Positions 1-9,969 of a stretch of 24,111 bases of DNA are shown one piece after another. A model generated the notes under the pieces. The model ran no database searches, was not told the DNA's origin, and saw only the letters and a list, made by a program, of their open reading frames with translations. The position numbers were made by a program, and so were the translations under genes. Positions within the stretch are counted from its first letter, which is position 1, and every line of letters begins with the position of its first letter. Origin of the DNA: Paramacrobiotus richtersi (lineage: Eukaryota > Tardigrada > Eutardigrada > Parachela > Macrobiotidae). The stretch lies in NCBI GenBank assembly GCA_034698045.1, contig JAQGAU010000768.1:1-24111 (forward strand). The letters run 5' to 3'.

Positions 1-600
1 TTTAATCCAAAAGTTTTGCGGCCGATAATTCAGTTGGACCAAGACTGTCGGGTTATGTTCGCGTAGAGTTCTCTCAACCAAATTGTTTTGGACAGCGTGC
101 GTTACCATCTTGTAGAGCTCGACGAGCTGAACAGTTCTGTGCCACACGCTGCTCGAAAAATTTTAATCCAAAAGTTTTGCGGCCGATAATTCAGTTGGAC
201 CAAGACTGTCGGGTTATGTTCGCCTAGAGTTCTTTTAACCACATTTTTTGGGCAGCGTGTGTTACCATCTTGTCGAGCTCGACGAGCTGAACAGTTCTGT
301 GCCACACGCTGCTCAAAAAATTTTAATCCAAAAGTTTTGCGGCCGATAATTTAGTTGGACCGAGACTGTCGGGTTATGTTCGCCTAGAGTTCTTTCAACC
401 GAATTTTTTTGGACAGCGTGTGTTACCATCTTGTAGAGCTCGACGAGCTGAACAGTTCTGCGCCACACGCTGCTCAAAACATTTTAATCCAAAGGTTTTG
501 CGGCCGATAATTCAGTTGGACCAAGACTGTCGGGTTATGTTCGCCTAGAGTTCTTTCAACCAAATTTTTTTGGACAGCGTGCGTTACCATCTTGTAGACG
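1..600. repeat. Satellite array, ~160-bp unit, right end of array
   Basis: A unit beginning TTTAATCCAAAAGTTTTGCG recurs at about 1, 162, 322 and 483, giving periods of 161, 160 and 161 bp. Each unit contains the shared landmarks CAGTTGGACC, CTGTCGGGTTATGTTCGC, GGACAGCGTG and GAGCTCGACGAGCTGAACAG. The fourth copy breaks off near 600 after CTTGTAGACG. The array enters from outside the left edge, so its true size is unknown. Copies differ by scattered substitutions and one-base indels, so they are related but not freshly amplified. An apparent minus-strand reading frame at 102-305 simply runs through the repeat and is not a gene. GAGCTCGACGAGCTC-like inner symmetry is visible in each unit. Confidence 0.95.
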
Positions 601-2520
601 TAGTCGGAAAGGCTGTCACATGACATTTTTCAAAATATTCTGAAGAAACAGGGAATACCGGTTTATGTGCAAAATCTTCAAGGTCATCTTGAAACTGGTC
701 CAATGAAAAATTCAGTTGCCGAACAATTACTCAGTTCAGATGTCCGTTCACACCTGTTTACGTATCTTGCTATTTACATGTCTAAATAACTTACTTTTGA
801 TCTACCGGGATAGGCTCGGCCGCCCCATATTGCCAAACCCGAACCAATCAGAAACCACAGAAAAAAACCGGCGTCCCAGTAGTAAAACGAGGTTACTGCC
901 ATATTGCATTCTAATGCAATCAGGACTGCAGTCTTACGAAAATGGACAGCTGAAACTTCGACGCCTTTGACAAGTGACACGCGGGGATTTTCAAGGAAAA
1001 GGCAGAAAGTACAGAATTACTGTAGGCTAATATAGATAGAAGAAAGAATGTCTAATCAAGTGGTGTAACACTGTAGACGTTTGCTTTGTCCAGGAAATTC
1101 AGACTGAATTAAAACAATTCAACAAATCGGCAAATCAAAGCAAGCAACCCGTTAGTGCGAAACAAAGATGCACAGTGGTGTCGCCGGAGGACACCAAGAA
1201 TACTTTACGTACACCGCAACACTAAGCGTCCACATTTTGTTAACTAATTCGCATCACAAGAAGTTCTGCATTGAACCTGTCTAACTTCAACTAAGCTGAA
1301 CTAACTTGAAAGCTGGCCGGTTTGCCGGCTTTATAACACCACAGACAGCAGGCGGTGTGTGCGTCACACGCACATAAGCAAGCACTAATAATAGCGCGCA
1401 CAAGCAAGCACTAATAGGAGCAAAACATACGTTTGGGAAGTATCGACCAATAGTACAAACCTACAGAATGGTAAATTGGTAATCGTTCAGTGAGAAAAAA
1501 TTTTTCTCCCATTTATTGTTTTGTGAATTTTTGATCTATCATGTAGATAAACTGGACCGTAACGCGGAACTCACCGAATCCGAGCGGTCTGCGAAGCAAT
1601 TTAAATCCTAGAAAATTCACAAAAAATTCAGTTTAAATCTCTCGAACTTGTTTCGCCCCTGAATTCCTGGGGAATTCTTAGGTCATCAAATTCTTCAAAA
1701 CATCGGCAATAAAGAACACCTGCGAAAAAAGTTATCGCTCCGGCCGCAGAGACCGCTTTTTCCGGAAGTGTAGTGTCATTTGCCAACTGTATCAATATAG
1801 AGTTTTGTTAAGCTTATTCACCAACTTCCTACAATCGAAAAATGATTTCTTTACGTTCTGACATTTATTACACAGCGGAAAAAAATTCCCCGGGGGAAAA
1901 ATCGTAGAAAACCTAATGAGAACTCTTTGTGCGAGTTTTGGCAGAAAAACTGTCCCGTTGACATGGTCCTGCCTCACGCACGGCCTGCGCATTTCCTGCG
2001 CTGCATTTAGGAAATCCAGTATTTCTGTAGCGTGCACGACATGCATAGAACTAGCTGGTTCTGTTTTCTTTTCTATTCATTTTTTAAGTGCTAGCCTACA
2101 ATGAATATGTCACGCATAATGCGCTATAGGAGGTCGACCTCAGGAATAGGTATTCAGGAGCAGAAACGTGTTATGGCAGTGACAAGGAATTGATCAAAGA
2201 AACAAACGAGCCAGCTGAAGAAGAATGTTCGAACACGGATCAGGAGTGTTTGTTATGAATGTTTTATTATCTTTTGTGGAATCTTTATCAAAATCTGGAC
2301 TGGAATTTTGGCCATAAAATACTGTAAGAACCCGCATCTACGAGAAAGTTTTCAGGCCCAGAAGTGAGTCGATCAGCTTAACGCTCTGCACGTTAAATTC
2401 TGGAACACGGAGTTGTTTTGAGGAGCGTTGCATAAATAAATTTGGCGCAAAACCTTACTTGCCCAGTTTGATCTCGATTTTAAGGCGTGTTAGCCATATT
2501 TGACTGGCTGGCCTCGAAGG
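601..2520. other. No gene recognised
   Basis: I see no convincing coding exon, RNA gene or complete mobile element here. Reading frames are short and lack domain features. Small structures present are a ~25-bp direct repeat around AAGCAAGCACTAATA at about 1376-1420 and AT-rich homopolymer stretches near 1495-1510 and 1865-1900. Confidence 0.5.
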
Positions 2521-2524
2521 CTCA

Positions 2525-2650
2525 CTGGGAAATGACACGTAATTAAAGTGCCTAATTTGGTGAGTGTTAATAGGGCGGCATTCATGTTTAAACTTTCTGA
2601 CCATATTGCTCAACAACCGGTCATTGCGCGCACAAACGGACGAAAGGAAA
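2525..2650. repeat. Solo fragment related to the inverted-repeat element in the receptor B intron
   Basis: The stretch from TGTTTAAACTTTC through TTGC(T/G)CAACA to GCACAAACGGA resembles the right arm of the inverted-repeat element at about 16300-16390, with the same order of landmarks and many substitutions. I do not see an opposing arm nearby, so this looks like a truncated or rearranged relative. Minus-strand frame 2455-2952 (165 codons) crosses it, which argues against that frame being a host gene. Confidence 0.45.
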
Positions 2651-3168
2651 ATGGAATTTTGCCTTTCCACTTTGAAAAAGGTTATATGGGTTCTGTCTCT
2701 TGTATTCACCGAATGCCGTGGCACTCTTTCGCGCAAAAAACCGGATACTAGCTTTAACAGCGGTGAGACTAGTTGGTCATCTATATTGCCGTTGAAGTTA
2801 TCTAGGTTCGCATGCAGCTCAAATAAGTTATACCGATATATATCGTTAATAAATATCATGCCAAACACATCGAAAGGAATGTAGGTAGGCACTGCTGATT
2901 TTGCATTACTGAATATTGAATAACGAAGCCTGCATCGTGATGGAATCGTCATTTACCCTCGTTTTCCTTAGAAAGTACCTGGAAAGAGCGATGCAGAAGT
3001 GAATAGGAAGTTGAACAGGTAATATACTTTCGAACTCGTTTATCTATCGCCATACCTTGCTAGATAGTGACCGAATCAACAAATTTCGGCGATATAATCC
3101 AGTACAACGTTCTGGATATCTGCCGTAACCTGACGTACCCGAACCTGGCGGCCTAGAGCCTGGCACGA

Positions 3169-3310
3169 GCCGTGATTTCTCGGCTCGGCTCGCTCGCGCC
3201 GAATTTTCGAGCCATGGTTTTGTGCTCAGCTCGCTCGCAGTTCTCTGTTGGCTCGCTCGCTCGCTCGTAGCTCCCGGGCGCTTCAGCTCAACTCGCTCGG
3301 CTCGTATTAC
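3169..3310. repeat. GCTC/GCTCG-rich low-complexity tract
   Basis: Imperfect iterations of GGCTCGCTCG and AGCTCGCTCG, including GGCTCGCTCGCTCGCTCG near 3252, are interspersed with other sequence. The tract is GC-rich against an AT-leaning background. The minus-strand frame 3044-3412 owes its openness and its Arg/Ser/Ala-rich composition to this tract and is not supported as a gene. Confidence 0.7.
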
Positions 3311-3312
3311 AG

Positions 3313-4355
3313 AATACGATTGACAGTCTCGTCCGGCTATTCCTCTCTTTTCGTTCCCGAGCAGATTCGTCGGTTTTAAACAGTTGGACAGAAAGGTGTG
3401 AGTTACGTTCATTTTCTACACTTCCAGTTGTAAATTTGCGTAATATTATGATGTGCCATGCTTACCGCACCGGAAACTGATTTGTAGACGCTGTTTCGCG
3501 CAATCGGAAACCGACCAGTCACAGTTCACAGTTCCGCTGTGTGACGTCAAACCGCATAATTGATGCTAGAAGAAGCGAAACTGTGCATTTCCCCGCTCGC
3601 GGATCGTGAATGCATAACGTAAAAACATTCACGTGAATCATAATTATTTGAGGAAAGTAAGCGTAAGCAAGTACCATTTCGCCCAAATAAGTTCACGGAA
3701 ATGCGGCATTTGTGAAAAGACTAACGACGCCAAGGAACGGGATGCACGTATGCCGCTGTGCACCAAGAGCCGTCAGTTTATTTGTTTAGTTTATTTATGA
3801 GACAAACCATCTCGAGGGACTTCAACGTCTGGGCAGTCCGTCAAAACTCATTATGCTTCATCAGTTTTGGACTGTCGGCTGGCGCTTAGGATTGAATTCC
3901 CTTCCCATAATATCCCTAGTGCATAACTGGCTAATTACTCTCCTTCAGTTTGGAATAATTAATAAAAACTGTAAAAATAAATGTCGATCGCTGCCGACTC
4001 TTTCGCTGGCAGCCATAACTACACAAGACATTGAGTTCTATCACTGCAGCTGTCTTGTGTGAAGTAGCCTACTTTGCTTTAATGCTAGTATTATTGCAGC
4101 TGGTATGTGTTCAAATGAACAAGCACATAAGCGTGCGACGCCGGTATCGCTCCAATTAATTTGAGAAATCCGCAATAACGAGCAAATAAGGATTTATCAT
4201 CCCTGATTCAAAGGAAGTTGAAAGCATTCTCCAATTGATTTTCCAAGTTCATTTTCGACTCTTAGCAGCATCTCTTGGAACCCGACATTGATTAGTACCG
4301 GGACGAGTGAAATCATTATCACTCTACACTTTACAATACCTCCTTGGCTTTTTCC
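3313..4355. other. No gene recognised
   Basis: Short AT-rich frames only; no domain, splice-consistent exon, RNA gene or bounded mobile element could be supported here. The stretch lies just left of the first recognisable segmental-duplication block. Confidence 0.5.
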
Positions 4356-4359
4356 CGGA

Positions 4360-4990
4360 AACCAGTTCGTTGTGCCGTCCCTGACGCGAGACAGGACATA
4401 GTCTGTGCCGCAAAGAATATACCATGTTATCTGGCTTGGTTAACCAAGCTTGTACAGACCTCCACACAGTGCTAGGTACTTTTCGAGCAAAGAGTATTCC
4501 AAATACAAGCAGCTTTGCATTTGTCATGAAAATCTTAAGTCATGTTACAACGCCCTCATATTGTCATAATTTGCGGGTAGTTGAATCTGGTTGCTTCTGG
4601 TAGCATACCATGTCAATGTTTTCCTGCTCCGGGACTGATTCCTGTGAAATTTGATTTTGAAAGTGTTCGGTGTCGCCGGTATATGCCATTGTGTTCCTAG
4701 TAAACAATGTTTGGACTTGACGGCTTCGCTGCCATCAGAAGTAGGGTAATCCTACAGTGTGCGTTCCAGCATTATTAGTATTTACCAGGTGGCGCTCAAA
4801 TTTTTTCCCGAGTTCCAGTATCAGCGATGGTTTTTGCCGGCTAACTGATTCGTCAAATTTGTTCATGTGTTAATTGATCGATGACACGAGAATCTCGGAG
4901 AGCATTTAGATCGGTGCCTATCAAATTGCTTGAAGAATAGAAAGGCTGAAAACTCCGCAAGGACGTTCTAAATGTTATTATGTTTCTCAT
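4360..4990. repeat. Segmental duplication block X of unit A (paired with ~10750-11340)
   Basis: This block aligns in order with 10750-11340. Landmarks are TGTTATCTGGC against TGCTATCTGGG, ACCAAGCTTGTACAGAC against ACAAGCTTGTCCGGATG, GTAGTTGAATCTGGTTGC against GTAGTTAAATCTGATTAC, TGCCGGCTAACTGATT against ACCGGCTAACTGATG, and GCAT(T/C)TA(G/A)AT near 4900 against 11265. Both copies sit to the left of a receptor copy, so the duplicated unit is larger than the receptor alone. Frames are not jointly conserved. A minus-strand frame at 4324-4527 is open here but its counterpart contains stops, so no gene is called. Confidence 0.7.
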
Positions 4991-5605
4991 AACGAATTTC
5001 AAAATACAAGTACCGGTTGAACCGATCTAGATTCCCGCTAGAATTCCGTTAAACAGCAGCTGGGAATGACAACGCATTTCCGGCCCGAAGAAAACCTGGC
5101 ATTGTGTTTATAAAAGCCTGGCAACCAGTTTCGTTCCGAAACATGGAATTTAATCATATTGCGTAAATTACCTCGATACCGTAGCAGCGAGGTCTACTCA
5201 ATAACACCAATACAGTAGTCGAAATTGTCAGAAATTCAGTAAAAGGCATCTTCGATTACCGCTGCAAAAAGCTGCTACACTACGTCTATATTACTAAAAC
5301 TAAAATTTCTTATTTTTCCTGACATCACAAGAAGAATCGATTGTAATTTGCTGTAGCGACTATAGTATGCAAGCTGTGTGTGTCCGGCGGTAAATTCTGC
5401 CGACATGATTGTCAATATAACTGTCAACTGCACAACTGCGGGTTGTTTCGTAGTAATACATCTTTTTTAAAAAGACAACGTCATACTAATGTTGTAACAT
5501 GTTTTGTCGCAGGTTCAGTAGAGCTACACAAATCCCGACGGGCGCAAGGTACATACTCCGTGCGTAAATGGATCGGTACTATGTATACAAAAATTTGCAA
5601 AATTA
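4991..5605. other. No gene recognised between duplicated blocks
   Basis: Nothing with domain or splice support. The plus-strand frame at 5380-5610 is Cys- and Asn-rich by composition but has no recognisable features and no conserved counterpart in unit B. Confidence 0.4.
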
Positions 5606-5609
5606 AATA

Positions 5610-5785
5610 ACGCGAAACTAACCAATCAGAAAGACTACAAATCGGCCATATGAAGGAGTCGAAATTAGCATATTAGAGTAATTCTTCTGAATGAACAGCC
5701 AAAGCATTGTGAGAAAACTTCCCAAACTTTAGGCGTGTTGAAATGGTGAGGGTAATTGTATGCCATGTGACAAGCGCATGAAAAT
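5610..5785. repeat. Block shared with the right edge of the window
   Basis: ACCAATCAGAAAGA at about 5619 and GAGGGTAATTGTATGCCATG near 5750 have counterparts in the same order and spacing at ~23938 and ~24074. The block sits just left of the receptor 3' end in unit A, so its reappearance at the right edge suggests that another receptor unit begins there. Confidence 0.7.
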
Positions 5786-5804
5786 AATACAGTAGATCAA
5801 GAAT

Positions 5805-5994
5805 AAAAAGGTGCACAACATGAACGGCACAGCGGTAGTGTCGTTCGTTTGCGGGTTCCGTGTCGCACAAAGGCCTTCAGATTGGACGGCGAATTTCATA
5901 TCAAGCTGGCTCAGACAGTTGGAACTGACAACACGTCGGCAGCATTTTGGCGCAATGACGCACTTGTAGGCTGTTGAACCTGCAGAACTGAAAT
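5805..5994 (+). pseudogene. Coding-like peptide fragment shared by units A and B (unit A copy)
   Basis: A plus-strand frame runs from after a TAA near 5805 to a TGA near 5993. Its core reads KAFRLDGEFHIK and then DNTSAAFWRN. The unit B counterpart at 11848-12063 reads KAFRLNGLFHMK and DSTSAAFWRS. Over the conserved stretches several differences are third-codon-position synonymous changes (AAG/AAA, TTC/TTT, TTG/TTA, GGC/GGA, GCA/GCC, TTT/TTC, CGC/CGT), which suggests past selection on protein. The middle part is variable. No ATG is visible in the unit A frame, so it would be an internal exon or a broken one. I do not recognise the family. It lies about 130 bp beyond the receptor A stop, on the opposite strand. 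Confidence 0.4.
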
Positions 5995-6121
5995 TAATTA
6001 AATGCTTTGGAAGTGCTACATGTGCTCTGGATGAGTCCTGGTAGCTACATCATAATGACTGGCCTTATCGCTAATAATCCTATTGCAATTGAATGACTTA
6101 TGCCACCACTTGACTGGCGGT

Positions 6122-6334
6122 TTACTGTTTACGTGATGGCAGTTTAGAGGCTGCTTTGCAATAAGTGTAAATGTGTTTGGTCACCAGTTTAGCAATAGGT
6201 TTTACCGTTGTCCGTAGCAATATGTTTTCCCCTGTTGGAGCTGTGCTCCTACTTCGGGCATCCAACCGAAAACGTGCCGTTAGAGCGGGGAGAATCGCAG
6301 TATGAAGGTCACTGCTCATTATGGTAACGGATAC
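6122..6334 (-). pseudogene. Exon 3 of receptor A: helix 8 and C-terminal tail
   Basis: After the acceptor TTTACAG the exon reads VSVTIMSSDLHTAILPALTA and continues basic and Ser/Thr-rich to a TAA at 6124-6122. The order TIMSSDL(R/H)xAIL matches the cytoplasmic end of TM7 plus helix 8 in class A receptors. The same exon is found in B (15250-15152) and C (18910-18710). The acceptor motif GGTTTACAG is identical in all three, which supports it as a real exon border. The reading frame continues open upstream through the intron to 6544, but that extension has no counterpart in the other units. Confidence 0.7.
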
Positions 6335-7004
6335 CTGTAAACCGTCAGAGTATGCAGTATAAGACATCTTGTTCAGTATGCATCTGATTATCAGTAAACA
6401 CGGCATGGCCCTCCCGAAACTATCGGCCGAGGGACCGCTGGACGTGGCATGCCATGATGAAAACCGAAGACAAAACAATCTTGTCGCAGGTATGCCGTGA
6501 ACCAGCCTAACAATGGGTCCTAGTGGGTCCAACGTGACCCACAACGCCCACTGGGCTCAATAAGGGAACCTTCGCAAAGCGGGATGCCAGAACTCCCTCA
6601 AACATTTTTCCTCACACACTCATAATTTCTGCCGGTTAAGTATTAGAATGCCTAAAATAGATGTGTAGATGAATACTTAAAATGTTTTGACACCTCGCAT
6701 GCCCATTGGACAGGTTCGGGAGCCCTTATAGTCACAGTTTCTTCCGCCCTGGTGCTGTAATCTACACCTACGGCTAGTCGGTTACCGCTGCAAACGTTAT
6801 GCAGATGAATAAGTTCGACAGACAGACAGGAATGAACAGCCACCACCAAGTTTAGAAACAACGGAGATTGTATGGTAACCTTGCGAAATTGCCGGAGCAA
6901 ATTCAGAAGGTGTCAAATTCAAAGTTTTGTGTCTCGCTTTGCGGAACGCCATTGTCTGTTAGAGTTAAACTAGGTTTTGATACCTCGCAGAGAAGTTAAC
7001 TTAG

Positions 7005-7085
7005 AAGTAAACTAATAAGCACACTAAGAAGTAAACTAAGAAGCACACTAAGAAGTAAACTAAGAAGCACACTAAGAAGCAAATA
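7005..7085. repeat. 24-bp minisatellite at the end of receptor A exon 2
   Basis: About three and a half copies of a unit AAGAAGTAAACTAAGAAGCA + CACT. The array begins directly after the aligned end of exon 2. Read on the minus strand it extends the frame with repeated hydrophobic FLVCFLVYFLV, which is an artefact of the repeat. It is absent from units B and C. Confidence 0.9.
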
Positions 7086-8031
7086 TGGGATATATGTTCA
7101 ACCAAAAAATGTTCTCGTCGTACCGGGGTGTATAAGAATCCAACATGCAGAACCACACGGAGCATCCCCCAGACAGATGCCATTCGTAGAATATTCGCAA
7201 TTACGGCTTCCGTTATGGGTGTTACCATGAGTGTTACTAAATGAATACACGTCATAACAAACAACACTTTTGCAACAAACATACGCCGGCGAAAAGCCGG
7301 CTGTTGCCATACGGGAACAGTATTTTCGTTTTCCGGATTTCTTGTCCTTAGCGTTGACTTGGTCACATGTAGTTTGATGAACACTCCAAAGTACAAGGCA
7401 ATGGATATCGCAATCGGAGCGTAGATTCCAACCGCTTCTTTGATGAAATATGCTGGGATGTTAGTTCGGGAAGACAATATGCCTTCCCGAATACGATTAT
7501 CGCTGCACCGGGCCCAGGAAAGAAAAACAATTGCTGATTGCACACAATGGCTACGATCCATGACGCGACTATTTGTCCACTTTGAATCCTCCTGGGGACA
7601 GTTATAATTAAAATAATTGTGTATAATGAAAAAATGCATAAGAATATTTTGATTGTCCCGTTTTCGCGCAAACAGTTTGTATGCATTCAATGCATCAAGA
7701 CCTTTACTTCAGACGCGAAAACCGTAATACTGAATCCTTCCAGAATTCATAGAAACAGAATATTTCGACAAATTAATCGCTACACAAACCCGTTTTTTGA
7801 AATTCCGGGGTCTTATTAAGCAACTAAGGCCGTTCATCCCTTGGACACCTTGGCAAGCACCGTCAGATTTTGCAGTTTAATGTGAATTCGATAGTATCAA
7901 TCACTAGGCAGGATTCTCGTTTTTTATGAGGCGGATTACTTTATTCTGTAGGCGGATTACGTTATTACAATATCCGTTAACTAAGGAGTCAAGCAACCAA
8001 CTACAGTATATAAGCATACTACAGATACACT

Positions 8032-8199
8032 AAGGGTGGGTCTCGCATTCGAAGCGAATCTTGATACGGTACGGAGGCGTGGCTGAACGAAGATACGGTT
8101 CGCGAGGCCACCTCATGAGGGGGTTATGGCGCCGTATCTTTCGTTTAGCCACGCCCGCGTACCGTATCGAGATCCGCTTCGAATGCGAGAACCACCCTT
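8032..8199. mobile_element. 168-bp palindromic (foldback, MITE-like) element in receptor A intron 1
   Basis: Two arms of about 75 bp are inverted copies. The left end begins AAGGGTGGGTCTCGCATTCG and the right end reads CGAATGCGAGAACCACCCTT. They meet at the perfect palindrome CCTCATGAGG (8111-8120), so almost no loop remains. Arms differ at roughly one position in eight. The flanking intron sequence can be followed into unit C (CTAAGTACG near 8234 against TTAAGTACG near 20390) without the palindrome, consistent with an insertion. No clear target-site duplication is visible. Confidence 0.8.
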
Positions 8200-8811
8200 C
8201 CAACCAATAGTACCAGCTAAAGGACAACTGTTGCTAAGTACGCAACACATTTCACATGCTACCCGACCACGCCAACTAGCAATGTGTCAATATATACACC
8301 ACAGGTTTTCATTTCACAATATTAACAATTCAATTTGCCTTTCCTTTCAGCACATACCTGGAGGTCCACCTATGATTCCGTTCTGTATCCATTACCATGA
8401 TGGCGATGACGCGATTAATGGACAGCATTCACAATCCCCAGAAGCATGCTTCAATTGCGACGATATAGATAAAAAAGTAAATATTGCAGGCCATACCGCT
8501 GACCCAGAAGCGTGTCATGATGAATTCGAGGTAGTTGATAAGCGCCGGGTATGGAAGGTAAACTGCGGTTAAGAACAGCTCGACGTAGAGTTGATTGAGT
8601 ACTAATAAGCGGGAGCCTCTCAATGTGTTCGGGCGTTTGCACAGCAATACAAGGACGAGAATCGAGTTCGCAGTACCGATAAAGGCGAGGATTGAGCAAG
8701 CGACTAACAATGTTTTGTACGGGATGTTGTTGGGCGGGATCATCGGCAATGTAGTGTTGTAGTGCGTTGTGTTGTTCATCGTGATCAAGTCCAGTTCGAG
8801 AAGGTTTCATA

Positions 8812-8820
8812 ATATATTAA
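8812..8820. repeat. Target-site duplication ATATATTAA, left copy
   Basis: Exact 9-bp match to 9906-9914, immediately outside the inverted-repeat element. Only one equivalent is present at the same place in units B and C. Confidence 0.85.
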
Positions 8821-8974
8821 GGAAATGGCTATAGCCACCCATAAACACCCACAACCGCTATAGATACCCATAACACCCATAAATCGCTATAGCCACCCAT
8901 ATCGTTTGCTACACCCACAAAGACTATGGACACCCATATCGCTTTAATTTTTATTTTGCTACTAATAAGTACAT

Positions 8975-9365
8975 GCGCTGCGGGCAGCCGCTGCGCCTCC
9001 GACAGCAGGAAAAACGCAAAGTCTCAAAATTTTACAACATTCCGTAAAATGTTTACGCATTCTTTCACGGTTAAACCTACAATCTTCAGGCGTTTTGCCG
9101 AGAATGAGATCTACTGCCGAAGCAATCGCAAACCATCCACAATCGTAGCCGGCAGATATCCTGCCCTTGAACAGACGGGAATACAATGGTGACAGTATGT
9201 TTTGGGTTCAGGCCAATCAGTTTTTGGATATTTTCACTGGCGAACGGAGGAGTTTCTGGAAGGTCGTGCTGGTATTAAACCGGAGTCAGAGATAAATAAC
9301 TGACCTTCGATGTGTGCGGCGTCGATGTTATGGTTATGATGAATGTTCACTTTCCCCATGTTCCC
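8975..9365 (-). pseudogene. Decayed Ulp1/C48-like cysteine protease domain inside the transposon
   Basis: On the minus strand a segment reads YDCGWFAIASAVDLILGKTP, then FNRERMRKHFTECCK and, after a short gap, a Phe-Pro pair. This matches the C-terminal pattern of Ulp1/SENP-like (peptidase family C48) proteins: DCG-(L/W)-FA-x-A, a Gly-x-x-Pro, and MRxHxxxC ending near Phe-Pro. The Cys of DCGWF would be the nucleophile. Upstream pieces in shifted frames fit the same domain: HTVTIVFPSVQGQ (~9230-9190) and GQLFISDSGL (~9310-9280), the latter offering the conserved Asp. At least two frame changes separate the pieces, so the domain is dead. Ulp1-like domains are known cargo of some Mutator-like elements. 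Confidence 0.7.
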
Positions 9366-9557
9366 TTCGGTGCATATTTCCCGGAACGAATGCATATAAA
9401 AATGGCACGTGGCACATTCAACCGCTCAGCAAAGTTGTCCGTACGACCTTTCTTGAAGTATTAATTCTGACTACTTTGTGACGACTGATCGGAAACTGGC
9501 TTCCTTATACCGTTTCAAGGCCGTCTCGAATCTGGCCCATAACATGTACTGTAGCTG

Positions 9558-9647
9558 TCAGCCAACTGGTCCTCCTCTTGGAGTATTAATTGCAGGAACA
9601 AGAAGATCAACTTCCTCTCCCTTACTTTCTACTTCAGAATCTGACAT
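9558..9647 (-). pseudogene. Short N-terminal-like frame of the transposon
   Basis: A minus-strand ATG at 9647 opens a 29-codon frame MSDSEVESKGEEVDLLVPAI..., acidic at its start, ending at TGA 9560-9558. It lies inside the right terminal-repeat side of the element and points towards the Ulp1-like remnant, so it may be the original start of the element's protein. The family is not recognised. Confidence 0.3.
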
Positions 9648-9905
9648 ATTACCGTTTATATTACAATTCTTCAAAAATAAACATATTGCAAAATCATATA
9701 AATAACACTAGACATGCCAGAAGGTACTTCCGTTCGCAGCTTGTTAAGCCTTTGAAGTCCCTTTATTTTTTTTTCTTTATGGGTGGCTTTAGCGTTTGTG
9801 GGTGCACTTTTCCTAATTCAAATATGGGTGCCTATAGCACTTTATGGGTGAACATGGGTGGCTCTAGCCTTTTATGGGTGAAAATGGGTGGCTATAGCCT
9901 CACTC

Positions 9906-9914
9906 ATATATTAA
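9906..9914. repeat. Target-site duplication ATATATTAA, right copy
   Basis: Exact 9-bp match to 8812-8820. It continues as ATTAATGGTA, which resumes the unit A sequence aligned with unit C (CATTAATGGTATA). Confidence 0.85.
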
Positions 9915-9969
9915 TGGTACAACTGTTTGCTGCTGGTAGTTAGATGCTGAAAGAAATAATGAGGCAGAG

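Larger units (their letters stand above)
6122..8779 (-). pseudogene. Receptor copy A: class A GPCR pseudogene, three exons
   Basis: Homologue of receptor B, intended to be a plasma-membrane seven-transmembrane receptor. Exon 1 is ~8779-8358 (start ATG 8779-8777, donor CCAG/GTATGT), exon 2 ~7591-7085 (acceptor CCCCAG/G) and exon 3 6334-6122 (acceptor TTACAG/GTATCC). Class A landmarks are kept: Asn of TM1, Glu in the TM2 Asp position (LNQLYVE), NRV in place of DRY after TM3, Trp of TM4, Pro of TM5 (IYAPI) and EAV/P-type TM6. Disruptions are clear: TGA at 8431-8429 at codon 117 where B has CTA, a one-base deletion between TM4 and TM5 (near 7468) relative to B, and an apparently lost exon 2 donor (CCCAT/AT where B has CCCAG/GT) next to a minisatellite. 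A transposon separates the start codon from the conserved upstream block. Exon 3 ends in an open 70-residue tail with helix-8-like VTIMSSDLHTAIL. Confidence 0.85.
8821..9905. mobile_element. Foldback/Mutator-like DNA transposon with 9-bp target duplication
   Basis: Terminal inverted repeats of ~125 bp (8821-8948 and 9778-9905) consist of tandem subrepeats around GGCTATAGCCACCCATA on the left and its complement on the right. The outer ends read GGAAATGGCTATAGCCACCC and, complemented from the right, GAGTGAGGCTATAGCCACCC. The element is flanked by an exact direct repeat ATATATTAA (8812-8820 and 9906-9914). Units B (~17050) and C (~20990) have the site once, without the element. Structured long inverted repeats with a 9-bp target duplication are known for foldback and Mutator-like elements. 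At 1,085 bp with broken frames it is non-autonomous. It lies 41 bp upstream of the receptor A start codon. Confidence 0.88.

Noticed and set aside
102..305. Minus-strand frame in the left end
   Set aside because: Runs through the ~160-bp satellite and is a by-product of the repeat.
2455..2952. 165-codon minus-strand open frame
   Set aside because: No domain, membrane or signal features recognised; overlapped by an open frame on the other strand and crosses a mobile-element-like fragment.
3044..3412. 122-codon minus-strand frame rich in Arg, Ser and Ala
   Set aside because: Openness and composition come from the GCTC-rich tract.
7001..7085. Hydrophobic FLVCFLVYF tail at the end of receptor A exon 2
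   Set aside because: It is the translation of a 24-bp minisatellite and has no counterpart in B or C.
8926..9192. Plus-strand 88-codon frame with a hydrophobic start inside the transposon
   Set aside because: It is antisense to the Ulp1-like segment and begins in the terminal inverted repeat.
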